Source of the DNA: Valencia hispanica
Lineage: Eukaryota > Chordata > Actinopteri > Cyprinodontiformes > Valenciidae
DNA length: 64,000 bases
Direction: 5' to 3'
Assembly (NCBI GenBank): GCA_963556495.2
Contig: OY747710.1
Location: 2,147,001 to 2,211,000 of the forward strand
A program made the position numbers and the translations under genes. Below the pieces are notes generated by a model. That model ran no database searches, was not told the DNA's origin, and saw only the letters and a program-made list of their open reading frames with translations. Shown one piece after another: positions 22,381 through 35,035 of the stretch. Each line of letters begins with the position of its first letter. The stretch's first letter is position 1.

Positions 22381-22925
22381 ATGATTTATAAACCAGTAAA
22401 AGTATTTAGAAGTCTGTTCTCTGAGCTACAGGGAGCCAGTGTAAGGACTTTAGAACTGGGGTGATGTGCTCTACTTTCCTGGTTCTAGTGAGGAACACGA
22501 GCAGCAGCGTTCTGGATCAGCTGCAGCTGTCTGATTGACTTTTTAGGCAGACCTGTGAAGACGTTGTTGCAGTAATCAATCCGACTAAAGATAAACGCAT
22601 GGATGAGTTTTTCTAGGTCCTGTTCTGACATCAGTCCTTTAATCCTAGAAATGTTCTTCAGGTGATAGAAGGCTGACCTTGTTATTGACCTTTATGTGAC
22701 CCTGGAGGTTCAGGTCTGAGTCCATTACTACACCTAGATTTCAGGCCTGATCAGTAGTTTCTAGCTGGATTAACTGAAGCTGTGAGCTGACTGTTGATCG
22801 TTCCTCCTTGGGTCCAAAAATAATTACTTCTGTTTTGTTTCTGTTCAATGGGAGGAAGTTATGACTCATCCATCCATTGATTTGCTCGATGCATGTACTT
22901 AACGTTTGGATGGGTTCAAGGTTCA
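22381..22925 (-). mobile_element. Antisense L2-like LINE RT fragment
   Basis: The minus-strand frame 22741-22926 contains [28 protein letters not shown], the conserved L2 segment after the RT palm. Downstream (lower coordinates) the matching nucleotide sequence continues to about 22381 with frameshifts. Confidence 0.75.
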
Positions 22926-23417
22926 AAGTTCAAAGTTGATCAAAGGAAAAAACATGTATTTCGACAGAGGGGGGGGTGCTTAGGCTGAGCTAACAATAGA
23001 ACACGTTGGTGTTCAGCCGTGAGGGTGCAGCAGCTGGAGAGAGTTCAAATATTGTGTGGGTGTGAGAATGTACAAAGAGGAAAGCAGGAAAGGACGAGGC
23101 GGCGGGGCACCCACACAACGATTAACGTGCTAAGTGATAGTCAGGCCCTGCCCTGGATTCAAACAGCCTAAAACACAGCAAATTCAGCAAATCACAAAAC
23201 ATGCAATCAGCAGCATCAGTGAAAAACAGTGGTTTCAGTGTTCAAACCAACTCTGTGTAACGATATCTAAACCGTTCTGACTTATCTCTTCCCAGACACG
23301 TAAAGAGGGGAATAAAATTAATAGATTTTATCCTACTTTGAGGCAATTTGCTGTTTGGCTGGTCCTAGCAGCGATCAAAGTCCGGTCTAGAAGAACGGGG
23401 ACGAAAAACATGTCCAA
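22926..23417. other. Spacer between two diverging LINE fragments
   Basis: No recognised feature. The flanking LINE pieces point away from each other. Confidence 0.4.
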
Positions 23418-24066
23418 ATGACAAAATTAGCGAAACAGCTAGATTCTCCCAAATCTGATGGCCCCGATTGCTGGTCACAAAACAAGTCAAGGCCACGAGT
23501 CAACTCCAGCGATCAGCTTCTGCTGTCTTCTTTCATCAGAACAGACAGAAATTACATGTGGGATGACGCAGGGCTCCATCCTGGGGCCCCTTCTATTTAA
23601 TATCTACATGCTCCCACTAACTCAGATTATAACAACCAATAAGATTAACCACCATAACTATACAGATGATACTCAGCTCTACATTACGATGTCACCAGGT
23701 GACTTTGAAACTATCCAAACCCAAAGTAAATGCATCAAGCAAATCAATGGATGGATGTGCCATAATTTTTTCCAGCTGAAAAGAAAAAAACAGAAGTAAT
23801 AACTTTTGGACCTAAAGAGGAACAATCAACAGTCAGCGCACAGCTTCAGTTAATCCATCTGGAAACTACTGATCAGGCCTGAAATCTAGGTGTAGTAATG
23901 GACTCAGACCTGAACCTCCAGGGTCACATAAAGGTCAATAACAAGGTCAGCGTTCTATCACCTGAAGAACATCTCTAGGATTAAAGGACTGATGTCGCAA
24001 CAGGACCTAGAAAAACCTCATCCATGCGTTTATCTTTAGTCGGATTGATTACTGCAACAGCATCTT
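23418..24066 (+). mobile_element. L2-like LINE RT core fragment
   Basis: The frame 23458-23799 holds [16 protein letters not shown] (RT motif) and Y-T-D-D-T-Q-L-Y (the catalytic aspartates), followed by I-N-G-W-M-C-H-N-F. After 23800 the sequence remains alignable to L2 but is frameshifted. An insertion at 24067-24720 interrupts it; it resumes at 24721. Confidence 0.8.
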
Positions 24067-24395
24067 CACAGGGGGCTGTACAGTGGTGCAGTAGGTATCA
24101 CTGTTGCCTTGCAGTAAGAAGGTCTGAGTTTGAATCCCAGCCTGGGATCTTTCTATGCATATTCTCCCTCTGCATGCGTGGGGTCCCTCCGAATACCCCG
24201 GCTTCTTCCGACCGTCCAAAAACATGACCAAGTGTGTGCATGCATTGTTTTTTGTCCTGTGTGTCTCTGTGTTGCCCTGTGATGGACTGGCGGACCCTGC
24301 CTCTCGCCTGATGAATGCTGGAGATTGGCATCAGCCCCCCCGCAACCCTGCATAGGAATGACGGGTACAGAAAATGGATGGATGAATGGCGTAGC
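24067..24395 (+). mobile_element. SINE-like repeat with GATG-type tail
   Basis: The start GTGGTGCAGTAGGTATCACTG and GAGTTTGAATCCCA resemble A-box and B-box promoter elements of a tRNA-derived SINE; a long body follows, ending in an ATGGATGGATGAATGG tail. This type of sequence is very common in fish genomes. Assignment to a named family would need a repeat library. Confidence 0.5.
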
Positions 24396-24423
24396 AACAA
24401 AAGTATGTTGAAGATCTACTGTC

Positions 24424-24720
24424 CCAGTCTTCCAGCTCTAGTCTACTAAATCAAATCAAACTTTATTTATAAAGCGCTTTAAATACAAGACGTTGCATCA
24501 CAAAGTGCTTTACAGATTAAAATGACCCCACATAAAACCACCTTCCCTCCCCCACAGATTTAAAAGCATGGTCACAGTTATACCCCCCTCCCCCCAACCA
24601 ACTCCCATGCACACACACAGTTAAAAGAAAAAGTAAAAAAGGACATTGGGCCGAGTGTAGATGAACCATGCAAGGAAACGCCGTCAGAGGAGCCATCTGC
24701 CCCGGCAGCAGTAGATTAAC
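24424..24720 (-). mobile_element. Antisense LINE 3' tail
   Basis: Begins AAACTTTATTTATAAAGCGC, the reverse complement of a typical L2/RTE tail (GCGCTTTATAAATAAAG). The rest is non-coding. It lies inside the L2 copy together with the SINE-like repeat. Confidence 0.55.
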
Positions 24721-25065
24721 TAATCATCCCTGGAATCAGAACCAAACTTGGAGAAGCAGCTTTCAGTTTCTATGCTCCTGTAATCTGGAACAAACTTCCA
24801 GAAAACTGCAAAGCTGCTGAAACACTGAGTTCTTTTAAATCAAGGCTAAAAACGCATCTGTTTAGAGCTGCCTTTGAGTAAGTGATTAATAATAGCTGGA
24901 ATGTCATATGTTTTAATGTGTCACATTATGTGTCTCTAATGTTGTGTTTAATGCTTTTACTGTTGCTTTATTGCAGCTTTTATTTGATCTCCTAATAACC
25001 CAAAACACCTTGAATTGCCTTGTCGTTTAAAGTGTGCTATACAAATAACGTTTCCTTGCTGTCCC
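24721..25065 (+). mobile_element. L2-like LINE 3' part, continuation
   Basis: Encodes F-Y-A-P-V-I-W-N-K-L-P, then S-F-K-S-R-L-K-T-H-L-F, the last conserved L2 ORF segment, and ends in a GTGTGCTATACAAATAA tail. Same copy as 23418-24066. Confidence 0.75.
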
Positions 25066-26259
25066 TTCTTAAATGAGCTGTATGTAAGATTGTGGCCAAA
25101 ACTGGTACTGGAATCACTTTCAGATTACTGTAGAGCGATGTATCCCTCTCGACTCGGGGTTGCCAGATAGGCTGCAGGAACGTAGGCCGCTACAAGGAGC
25201 TTCCAATGGCAACTGACGAGTCCTACACAGTAAGTTTTCTTTCTGTTTAATTATGTTTAATTATAATGACAAGAGAAACAGGCTCTGATAATGCATCGCT
25301 AATGTTAGCAATGACGACTCACCGCTTTTATTTCCCAAACAATTCATTACCCTTTCAATTCAATTACCCTCCTCCTCCATATGAGCTAACGTTGTTTTGC
25401 ACCAACATGCATAACTTTGTTCGACTGTCATGAATATTTGAAATGTCCATTTACATGAAGTACAAGTTAGCCAAACATAGATGGATCTTACCTGTTCAGG
25501 AGAAAATTACCTACGTTGGCGTCTGTCTTCGAATTCGTCTCTGTTTTCAGCCGTCTCCATCTTTTTAAAGTTTTTTTTTAAGTGTCCTGTTTGAAAGTGT
25601 GGAGCTCAGAATTGGTGTCTGAGTACCAAGAAGAAGCCCAACAGATTTACTTTCACAAGCGGAGCAGTACAGCTTTTGCTACAGTCCTCCACTTGATATA
25701 TGTTTGAAAAATCTTTATTATGAATTGTTGGGGTTTTTATTTCCTGATGTTATGGACACGGAGACGGAAAATTAAGGAGAAGAAAGAGAGAAGATGAAGA
25801 AGAGAGGTAGGAAACAAAAAGTGATGAGAGAGGGTGAGTTGAAAATACAAGAGAGGAAGGGGAACAAAGAAAACACAGGAAGACATTGAAGTCTGCCTCC
25901 ATACCCACAGGACGGCAGAGAGAGGGGGAAAAACAAAACAAAACACGAAAAAGGAACATCGACAAAACCAACCAAACATCGTGAACTAAGAACTACACGA
26001 CCACATCACACAAAAATAGATATAAAAATACAACAACAATGTCACAGAAAAACTCATGGTACCGATTAATCAAGCTCTAGTAATGATAACCTCAGTCCAA
26101 GAAAATATCCTTAAACACCAGAGACCCCACATCTATGTGTGTGTGTTAGCATGCTGGTGCATATAAGGTTTCTCCATAAGAGTGTTCGATAGTTGGTGTG
26201 AGCAGGCATCAATCCGTCTACCAGGAATCGATGCAGAGATGAAGGAGATCGGAGCAAAG

Positions 26260-26940
26260 ACGTCCAAAGGACCGCCAGAGCCCCAGGCGGACCCGGGCGG
26301 GGCCGACCGCATCCCCCAAGAGAGGAGCAAAGGAGAACCCCAGGGGAACGTCCAGCGGCTACTATGCAGGGGCCCGGGGGGCAGCAGAGACGAGCCCACA
26401 GCCCCGCCGGCAAGCAGGGACCCCACAAGGGACCGGCCGACGAGGGGCCCCCGGCACTGCAGGGGCCGCAGCCGGCCGCCACGCGCCGCCGCCACCCAAG
26501 GCCAATCCCCACCGCCAACATCCCAGCGCCCCACCCCTGCCCTACGTTGGGGCGCCCCACCGATAGCCGCAGGGGACGGACAGCATCCCCAGGCCGGGCT
26601 CAGCCAGCATCTGGACACCAAGTTGTACCAGCTCCCGTGTCCTGATCCCGCGCAACGCAGAGCGCTGAGACCAGGCATCCAACGAGGGCCAGGGCCGGTC
26701 CAACCCGCCAATGTACCGACCACGCACGGTGCGCATAGAACAGGTGATTGAACGAGCAGAGACGCTGGATCCGCATCCCGCCGAGCCACCGAGCAGGCAC
26801 CACCCAACAATCCCAAACCTGGCACCCCTAAAAGAGGTGCCCCAACCAACCAAAGGAAGATATCGGCCCAGCGCATCGGCCGACCGACACACCGGCCCCC
26901 CCAGGCCCGGCCAGGCACGCACCAGGTACGAACCGGATTG
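26260..26940. other. GC-rich block inside the composite
   Basis: About 680 bp of proline/arginine-codon-rich, GC-rich sequence with CpGs in an AT-rich setting. All frames show long ORFs because stop codons are rare in such base composition (for example 26182-26751 on plus and 26133-26918 on minus). No domain is recognised. It is probably repeat-derived (LINE 5' region or ORF1 type). Confidence 0.4.
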
Positions 26941-27052
26941 AAGAAGCAATCATGTTTGGGAGGATGCCAATGATTTTATTTTTAATAGAATTAATTTTAT
27001 TAAAGAAGAATCCCATAAAATCATCACGGCTAAGAGCTGGGGGAATAGTTGG

Positions 27053-28012
27053 CTAAACAGAGCTATGACTCTGTGTAAGTTTGGCAACTGCACTAAAAAG
27101 AAACCTAGAAATTTTTTTCTTCGCCTCTATTAATGATGACAAATATGCTGTTCTAGCTTGTCGAAGGTTCTTTTTATACAGCAGTAGACTGTTATTCCAG
27201 GTTAAATAGGAATCCTCTAGGTGTGTAGAGCGCCATTTTCTCTCCAACTTCCTAGTATTCTGCTTTAAAGTACGCAACTCTGCGTTAAACCAAGGAGTCA
27301 GCCTCCTATGGCTAGCCACTTTCTTTTTTAAGGGGGCTACACTATCTAATGCCAAACGCAATGAGGACGTAACGCTGTGAACCAGACCATCAATTTCTGA
27401 AGGGTTAGAGACAGAATTGCTGCCATCCACTGTGTTACTCTGAGAAACTAAGGAAAGTAAGAATGGAACAGATTCTTTAAAAATTGTTACAGCATTGTCT
27501 GATAAAGTTTTACTATAATGAAATTTTCTTTCAGATTTAAGATGGTCAGTTAAAGTAAATTTAAAAGTTAACAAAAAACGGTCAGACAGGACCGGGTTAT
27601 GTGGGTGGACTGTTATTTCCTCACACTCAATACCGTATGTCAGTACAAGGTCCAAAGTGTGTTTGCCTGAGTGGGTCGATCCCTGTACTTTTTGAGTAAA
27701 GCCAATTGAGTCTAAAATAGCACTAAAGGCTGCATTTAGGCTATCACTTTCAGTATCCACATGAATATTAAAGTCCCCCACTATAATAACCCTATCAGTA
27801 TTTAATACTAAATCAGATAAAAAATGTGAGATCTGATCCAAGAATTGAGAGTAAGGGCCTGGTGGACGATACAAAACCACAAACAAAAATGGTTTTAATG
27901 TTTTGGAACTTGGATGAGGAAAATTAAGGGTTAGATGTTCAAAAGGACTGTAGCTATAAATTGGTCTGGGACTAATTAGTATGGTGTTGATGCGTGTTGT
28001 TATAATGTGCAT
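27053..28012 (-). pseudogene. LINE AP-endonuclease fragment (L2/CR1 type), antisense
   Basis: The 319-residue frame shows V-V-L-Y-R-P-P-G-P, I-I-V-G-D-F-N-I-H (a catalytic motif of apurinic endonuclease-like domains), T-H-S-G-K-H-T-L-D-L-V-L-T and L-S-D-R-F-L-L. In active LINE endonucleases the last motif is normally S-D-H; here the histidine is R, so the nuclease is probably dead. After it comes the linker W-F-N-A-E-L-R-T-L-K, which leads to the RT, but no RT follows. LINE copies are usually truncated at the 5' side, so a copy that keeps the endonuclease and loses the RT implies a deletion or a broken insertion. Confidence 0.8.
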
Positions 28013-28604
28013 TTAAAACAGAGGGGTGGGATGTGGGGAAGGCAGCCACACATCCCCCAACCCCCACCCTCAGAGCCCTCAGTGTCTATATGTGGTTTAA
28101 CAGTGGGCACCGGCACCAGAGGTGAAGCTGATTGAACTGCTCCCCCTCTGGATGCCGAAAAGTGTGCCCACCCCAAAGTCCCTACATATGAGTCTCCATC
28201 TTGCAAAGGCATCTCCTACACAAATCCTTGTTTTATTTCGGACTTTGTCACGACGTATTTCTGAATGATAACAAGGTCTTTTAGGTGTAGTGACGTTATA
28301 CAATTTTTATCCGAAAGCTGCAGCTGTAGTAACTAGAGCAGATCTGGCAACCCCGATGCTGAAACACTACTGACTTTGTGATTGGTAGATAGGTGGAGGG
28401 CGGAGCTTCAGGCCAAAACACAAGATGACATCATCAACATCAGTTGAGGGCTGCAACTTCACTTTTTAGATGACAATATCCTGGCTGTACTATTGTTGTC
28501 ATTGATATAAGTATTTGAAATGAACATGATTTCTTAATGTCTAGTGACATATCAGGGCCATTTTATGATTAATTTAAATACATTTCTTACCTACAGCTCC
28601 TTTA

Positions 28605-29570
28605 ATGAACTGCCCTGGTTGCAGTTCAGGTGTCAGCAAAGTACTCCTGGATAGTCAAACAGGAGCCTTCAGAGCTTTTCAGTTTGCACTTTGAAGATTT
28701 TAAGGGATTTCTTTCCCGCCCAGCAGGTAGGAAACAGGGTAATTCACTCGTGAAATTGCGTCTCCGTCTGCCAGCGAAGTCTGGCATTAAGACGAAGCAG
28801 GGATGTCCCTTTATCAGCTTTGTGATGTCATCATTGTATGCATACAACTAGGAATGCTGGGAAACAAGGTCTGTTCAGTCTGTTTGGGAAACCCCAACCG
28901 GGGTGAGCAATAATCAGAACCAGTTCAGTAGAAACATAACATGTCTCTGACACCCCCCCCCCCCCCCCCAACACAGTCTGCACAGAAACCCACTAGAGAT
29001 CCAGGTCCATGGTCATCAGGTTCTGTTCATCTTCACCAAACTGCATCTCTGAGCACAAGCCAGAAGAGACAAACTGCAGGTTTGATTATGGATGAATAAT
29101 TCTCCAAATTACACCTGCTAAATGTTATCTTCAAAATAGATTTCTCATTTTTAGCCTGTAAGCAACTAGGGAACGCCCAGATGCCAGACGGAGAGAAAAA
29201 CAGGTTGTGTATTTTTGTACAGTGTAAAATCTAGTTTTAATGATACATGTAGGGTAAACTGTATAACTTTACATGTTTACGATGGTTTTTATTCAGCTCT
29301 GAATCGTCGAAGCAGCTGTGAGTTTTAAAAAGCTCGCTTTGTCACCTTTTTGTCTGTATATTTGTCTTTGCACCGGATGCTAGTAGGCTATGTGGGTGTA
29401 CTGATGTTTTTCTGTTTAGCAGCATCAGCAGCATGAGTATTGGCAAGAGTTACTGAATACTCTATTTTTCTTGATTTTATACTCTTGAGACAACCTTTAC
29501 TCGCCATATGAAGTTTTTTTAACTTATATATTCCACTAACTGTGAAAATAAAGAAGATATAAAACTAGTA
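28605..29570. other. Intergenic region
   Basis: A poly-C run lies at about 28952-28970. Short ORFs are not supported. No repeat family is recognised. Confidence 0.4.
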
Positions 29571-30345
29571 TTGAGGGCATCAATATTGTCCAGGTGTCTC
29601 AAACTAATTTTTTAGGCGTTATTATTGATGGAAAACCAGTTTGGAAACATGTAGAAAGATGACAAAATCTTTTGGTATCTTGAGTTAAGTTCATCATTTT
29701 ATTAATCGCTCTTGTATGTATATCCATACATAACGCATTGCAATAGTGTTTGGGTGCCACATGTCAGTCATATCTTTATAAATTCAAAATAAGATTTTGC
29801 ATTTAATGAACTTTTCAAATGGACTGTCTTTATCTGTTTCTCTTTTTAGAAGACAAAATTTTGACAATATTTAATTTGAATATATACTGTATATTTCTTT
29901 TTAGGTATAATGATGTATTTAGCTACAGATTTACCAATAGTTATTCAAAACAAATTATATTTTCATTGGATAAACATATATATGCAACAAGACAACGCAG
30001 TGACCTTTATCTGCCATTTTGCAGATTATCAGTTAAGCAAAATAGAGAGCCTGGTCTTTGGAATCGACTAGCACCAACTCTTCAAGCCACAACTGCACTT
30101 CAAAAATAGTTGAAAATGTTGGTAATCTCAAATATTATGACTATTATGTTTTTATATTTGTAAAGTTCTACATGTGACTTACTTGTTTCTTTTGCTGAAA
30201 TAGCTAAAGTTATTGGGGAGGTGGCTTTATGAGACCTTAGGGTCTTTTTAACCTTTCTTGCACAGTTGTTTTTTTCTTTATTGTATATGCTTATTACTGA
30301 TGATAATGTTTGTGTGCAAATAAACTAAACTAAATGAAGTGGGAT
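29571..30345 (+). mobile_element. Degenerate non-LTR retrotransposon 3' part
   Basis: Scattered motifs read F-L-G-V-I-I-D-G-K-P-V-W-K, then F-R-Y-N-D-V-F and G-L-W-N-R-L, as in the post-RT region of a LINE, with many stops. The end is a CAAATAAACTAAACTAAA tail. The frame 29819-30109 is a piece of it. Confidence 0.55.
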
Positions 30346-30790
30346 GGGCATTTTTTTCTCTTTGAGATTTTTGCACGAATCACAACTGCAGCTTTTAGCA
30401 CAGACCCCGAGTGGTTTTTCTTTTTCTTTTGGGTAAACCCGTTTCTTCGCACTCCGTTTGCACAAACAGCCTGAGATGTTTCGGTCATAAAGTGGTAAGC
30501 TTCAGAAGCCAAATGCAGGGATGACTCTAAAGTGATCTAGCACAAGGAAAAACAGATGAGATCTGACCAAATTCTGTCTGACTGAGAGATATTTATGCAG
30601 GCGAGTTGACTGCTGAACCAGAAGCAGGTGATTGATTAGAAACTGGGTGCAGCTGTGAGGGACGGCAAGGAACTGAAGAAGAACTAAGGGTAGGGTAGCT
30701 CTGCAGGGGCGAGGCTCTCGGCTGAGTACGTAAGGTCGGAGGAGGAGATGGGTGGTGATTCTCTCAGTGTTTAACAATGTCTCTCAGTGT
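30346..30790. other. Unassigned sequence
   Basis: Nothing recognised. Confidence 0.35.
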
Positions 30791-30935
30791 TTAAGGCAAG
30801 GCAAGTTTATTTGTATAGGCATGCTTGCTCAGAATCCATTGTTTAATAACTAGGATCAATTGGATTGTTTGCATGATTGGATGTTTTGTATGAATAGAAT
30901 AGATTTGAATTGAATAAAGTTAAATTTCTCAGCGA
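30791..30935 (+). mobile_element. L2-like tail fragment
   Basis: GGCAAGTTTATTTGTATAGG-like and GAATTGAATAAAGTTAAA sequence resembles the end of the L2 copies elsewhere in the window. Small and degenerate. Confidence 0.35.
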
Positions 30936-31403
30936 AGATCCGCTGAAGTACTAATTGAGCTGCTGAAACCGACCTCACAGATCTCTGCTCTGCTCACTTT
31001 TTCCACCACTCAACCCAGAGGTGACATGTTACCATAGAAACCGTCTTACGTCTGCTATTTCCTTCAGTAAACAGGACGTTTTCCTCCGCTAACAGTTTAA
31101 CACTTCAAGTCTACCTTCAAGAAACGCATCCAACTCTCATCTAACATATGCAGAAAAACAGTAACATATTATTATGTTATTTGAACTAGACCAGTTGTTC
31201 TATATACTACTTCATTGTGCATGAGTGATACATTTTCAGATTAATTTTTGTTTACCCCCATTTTATTTTTTTATTTTTTTATTTATTGCATGCTTAGAAG
31301 TGTTCATTTTATATTTGCATAAAATGAACGCAGCAATTTCCTAATGTTGTGAACCTGTTCACGCATATGGCAATAAAACCTTTCTAATTCTGATTCTGAT
31401 TGT
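30936..31403 (+). mobile_element. LINE 3' tail with hairpin
   Basis: Ends GGCAATAAAACC followed by TTCTAATTCTGATTCTGAT, a tail common in fish LINEs. A perfect 11-bp hairpin (31302-31312 / 31319-31329, arm GTTCATTTTAT) lies within. The left border is uncertain. Confidence 0.4.
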
Positions 31404-32475
31404 TTTTAAGATTTACAACCTTTTCAGAGTTTCAGTCATCAAGTCTTGGGTAAACAACATTTTCCCTACCATCTGTTTTAGGGTTAGGGTTAAAGCAGGA
31501 TCTACGACACATTTTTCCATTTACTTTTAACTGGATCAACTCAAGTTTTTAAATTCCTTTCTACGTAAAATACCATCTAATCAAATCTTCATTTTCATTG
31601 GTCCAAAAATTATGCAAGTTTTATTTATTAATATGGTAAGACCTAATTCTAATAATCAAGTGTTTCATTGAGGACATACCAGGGGGAGGTATGGATCTAC
31701 AGGAAAGAGAAGATGCCTGCGAAATGGAGGAAAAGTTATGGTGTCAGTTGTTAAGAACAAGGGAGATGTGCAGAACTGTGGCAACTGCAGAGGAAAAAAA
31801 GCTGCAATGAAGCTGTAAGAAAGAGTGGTGGAAATCAGGCTTATAGGTCAGAAGCGAGAATGTGTGAGTTCGGTTTCACACCATGCAAGAGAGTAATGCA
31901 TCAAGGGCGTAGGTTTGTTTTTAAAATAGCTGGGGACAATAACCATAAACAGGAGTGTGGTTTGAAGATTGTTGGGGACAATAAATCATCATTCATATAT
32001 AGGTCTTTATCATTCTGACGTTTTATTACAATATACACTGTGGTGTAATAACAGATGTAAAAATTGAAAGCCTGTTGTGTTTTATTTTGTTTTTCAAACG
32101 GCGCTGAAAACCATCATTAGACTGTTGTCTGGGAAAGATCATGTTTATCCACATCGTAGCACAAAGAATAATGTTGGCTACATTAATAATATATTCGCCC
32201 CAGAAGAAGAATGAGCAACAAACAAAACAAACGCATTTCCCTCGCAACCCTCGCCGTTCTGTGTGCAGAAACGTCAACTGTAACTTCACTACAGTTCTGC
32301 ATAAAATAAGAACCCGCTGTGCAACATTCCATAGAAATAAAAAGGGAAGTCATTTATTGTAATACGGGGTTGCGTTATTTTCCGTTTGTTTTCTTTTTTT
32401 TAAAACACAAGCTGTTTACAATTCACATCCCTGACCACTTGTTGCAGACGCGCAGACATTTTTAACTTTACGCAC
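31404..32475. other. Intergenic region
   Basis: Contains a directly repeated GGGGACAATAA motif at about 31932 and 31976. No gene supported. Confidence 0.4.
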
Positions 32476-33206
32476 AAGACCCACTCCAATGAAAATCGTG
32501 TTTTTTCGTGTTGTTAACATGTTCTTGTGGCATTTTTCTGAAGCCAGATGACATCTCTTAAGAAAATTAAGCTCAAAATTGAATTTCTGGGTATTTCTGC
32601 TTTCAATACGCTGTGAATAAGTAGCAGACACTAAAAGGCCGTCTAAAACAGACTGTGCTTGTGTCATAGCAACCGCACTGGGCGGGGCTACAAGCTCCTC
32701 CTCCGCTCTGTCCTGATTCTGCAGCACTTTGAGTTATTCTTTGTGTGATCTAAAGTTATTGTAACTATGAAAACTTCAAAAAGGCTCATCTGAATGTTTG
32801 GGGCATGTCCACAAATATACTAACATATTAGGATTATTGGCCTGTTTCAGTCAATTCAAGAGATTACAAAAATAATACCACTTGGAGACGACTAGATCTA
32901 TGTACGTCTTCTTGTTCATCGTCCCGGATAGCTCCAATATTGCTCACCATTTTTTGTTGCACCGGTAATGCTAGGTTGATGGCTGTAAACTAGCTGGAGA
33001 GCTAGTGTAAACGGAGAGCACTCAGCAACGGGGAGGGGAGGGGTCCTCCGCCTCAACGGTTCCGCCAACAACACAGAGGCGAATTGCTAATCTCCTAGAA
33101 AACGGCACAGGTTTTGTGATTTTGGCTAAAAACGGCATAATCATAATTTAAAGACCACTGAGAAGACTTTAAAATAGCTGAAAACGATGATCGGAGTGGG
33201 TCTTTA
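32476..33206. mobile_element. MITE with AAGACCCACTCC ends
   Basis: The left end AAGACCCACTCCAATGAAAA is the inverted counterpart of the right end GATCGGAGTGGGTCTT. The interior of about 700 bp is non-coding. It directly precedes the RTE fragment. Confidence 0.65.
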
Positions 33207-33737
33207 AGTACAGGAGTCAACCTTCCAGAGCAACGGAGAGTGAGGAAAAGAGGTGAAGAAAAGTGTGCAAGATGGTTGGAATGGGTGGAGAAAAGTGTCA
33301 GGTGTGATAAAAGGGTTTCAGCAAGAATGAAAGGAAAGGTGTATAAGACAGTACCCAGACCAGCGATGCTGTACGGTTTAGAGACTGTATCAATGAGGAA
33401 AAGACGGGAAGCAGAACTGGAGGTTGCAGAACTCAAGATGCTGAGATTCTCTTTGGGAGTGACGAGGATGGATGGGATCAGGAATGAGAACATCAGAGGG
33501 ACGGTTCATGTTAGATAAAGTCAGACTGAGATGGTTTGGACGTGTTCAGAGGAGAAACAACGATTATATCGGTAGAAGGATGCTGAAGTTGGAGCCACCG
33601 TTGGAGGCAGGAGGCAGAGAGGAAGACCGAAAAGGAGATTTTTGGATGAAAGAGGAAATTAAATTAGTAGGTGTGAGGGCAGAGGATGGAGAGGATAGGA
33701 CTAAATGGAGACAGATGATTGGCTGTGGCGACCCCTG
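33207..33737 (+). mobile_element. RTE-type LINE C-terminal fragment, frameshifted
   Basis: Two overlapping frames (33240-33518, 33472-33738) together give R-M-K-G-K-V-Y-K-T-V, R-P-A-M-L-Y-G-L-E-T-V, A-E-L-K-M-L-R-F-S-L-G-V-T-R-M-D, then R-L-R-W-F-G-R-V-Q-R-R and D-R-T-K-W-R-Q-M-I-G-C-G-D-P and a stop. This order is the known C-terminus of vertebrate RTE elements. A frameshift near 33480-33520 separates the parts, so it is a dead copy. Confidence 0.85.
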
Positions 33738-35035
33738 ACGGAAGAAAACCAAGAAAAGAACCTCAGCTCCCTCCATGTCTCTCCCAGTTCACTTACTGGG
33801 ACATTCATCACTGGATTAACAGACTTGGGACGTTTCACACCTCATAGCCCAGTAGACTCGGTCCGACTGGGGACCAAAATTGCAGCATTGTTGCTTTCTT
33901 TTAGATGCCGTCGTTCGCTTTCACGCTGAACTCTGTCAAACCAACTGAAATTGTTGTTGTTTACCTCCCCGCCTGTGGTGGCGCTGCACCAAGAAGCGCT
34001 GCTTTAGTGGACATTCTGTTCCGTGCAGTGTTGCCAACTTAGCGACTTTGTCGCTATTTCTAACGACCTTTTAGACCCCGCTAACAACTTATTTTCCAAA
34101 AAGCGTCTAGCGACAAATCTAGCGACAAATCTAGCGACATTTCTGACCACCCTTATCTACTTTCTGTGAAACTTTGTTGCGGATATTTCCTGCAGATTAG
34201 AGTCTCGGCTTGCTCTGCATTCAGACCTTCCTTCCAGACGCTCAGAAAGGGAATGATTGCACATGCAGCATGATCACGCTACATCCACTGACCAATCATA
34301 AACCTTTCTCGGTTCATTTCACCCACTCACAAAGTGGTTTTCTTATTAAAATTGCTTGATAAGTAACAAAGAAATCTCCAGGTATACAGTATAAGACCAA
34401 TCTTTCTTTTATAAGCCACACAGAAACATCGTTCTTCACCATGTTTCAAACCTTCAACAGGGAAAAAAGGCAGAAGTTTTTCCTACTATGCTGCATGCAC
34501 AGCTGTGGTGAATTTAAGAAACGTTCGAAATGTTTGGGAAGTTCGAAACGTAGGACATTTAAAATTTTTAACAAAAAACACAGAAAGCAATACCATAAGG
34601 TATTGCTTTCTGTGTTTGGTGTTTTGCGTTGCTGTTTCAACGTTCGATGCATACTAAATGTGCCCTAATTCTTTTTCACAAAGTACTAAAAAACAAACAA
34701 ACAAAAACTACATTCTTTCTATTAATGTTGTCTTCTTATAGCCTTGCGCTATAGTCCACTTCCTGCTTTTGGAGCGTCCTCGGGCCGCCTGGCGTTCACA
34801 AATACAATCGGACCGCAGCAAAGTTCACTTGAACCGATGTTGAGCTTCTTTATTAAATTTTTAGTTTGGAGCTAAATATTTCGCTTGCTACTCAATTATT
34901 TACTGTCACATTTATAAATGAATAAATAAGTGGTGAAAATATGACTTAGCAAAATTAGATCCCATGTATTCATCTTATCTAATCACTTAATTATTTCCAT
35001 ATATTATAATAATAATGGAAAATATACAGACTGAC
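33738..35035. other. Intergenic region with short repeats
   Basis: A directly repeated TCTAGCGACAAA motif lies at about 34107-34135, and a 19-bp perfect hairpin at 34576-34617. No gene supported. Confidence 0.45.
34576..34617. repeat. Perfect 19-bp hairpin
   Basis: The arms AAACACAGAAAGCAATACC and GGTATTGCTTTCTGTGTTT have a 4-nt loop (ATAA). Confidence 0.95.

Larger units (their letters stand above)
25070..28604. mobile_element. 3.5-kb composite bounded by TTAA-type inverted ends
   Basis: The left end TTAAATGAGCTGTATGTAAGA and the right end TCTTACCTACAGCTCCTTTAA (allowing a small gap) look like terminal inverted repeats with TTAA at both borders. The interior is not a transposase. It contains a purine-rich stretch (25740-25940), a GC-rich block (26260-26940) and an antisense LINE endonuclease fragment (27053-28012). 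The simplest reading is a MITE-type element with LINE insertions inside. Confidence 0.45.

Noticed and set aside
24067..24130. Functional tRNA gene
   Set aside because: Only A- and B-box-like words; no cloverleaf could be drawn. It is the head of a SINE-like repeat.
26133..26918. 261-codon minus ORF and 189-codon plus ORF in the GC-rich block
   Set aside because: Long ORFs appear in all frames because of base composition; no domain or splice evidence.
27053..28012. 319-codon ORF as a host nuclease gene
   Set aside because: Motif order is that of a LINE endonuclease, with a mutated catalytic motif.
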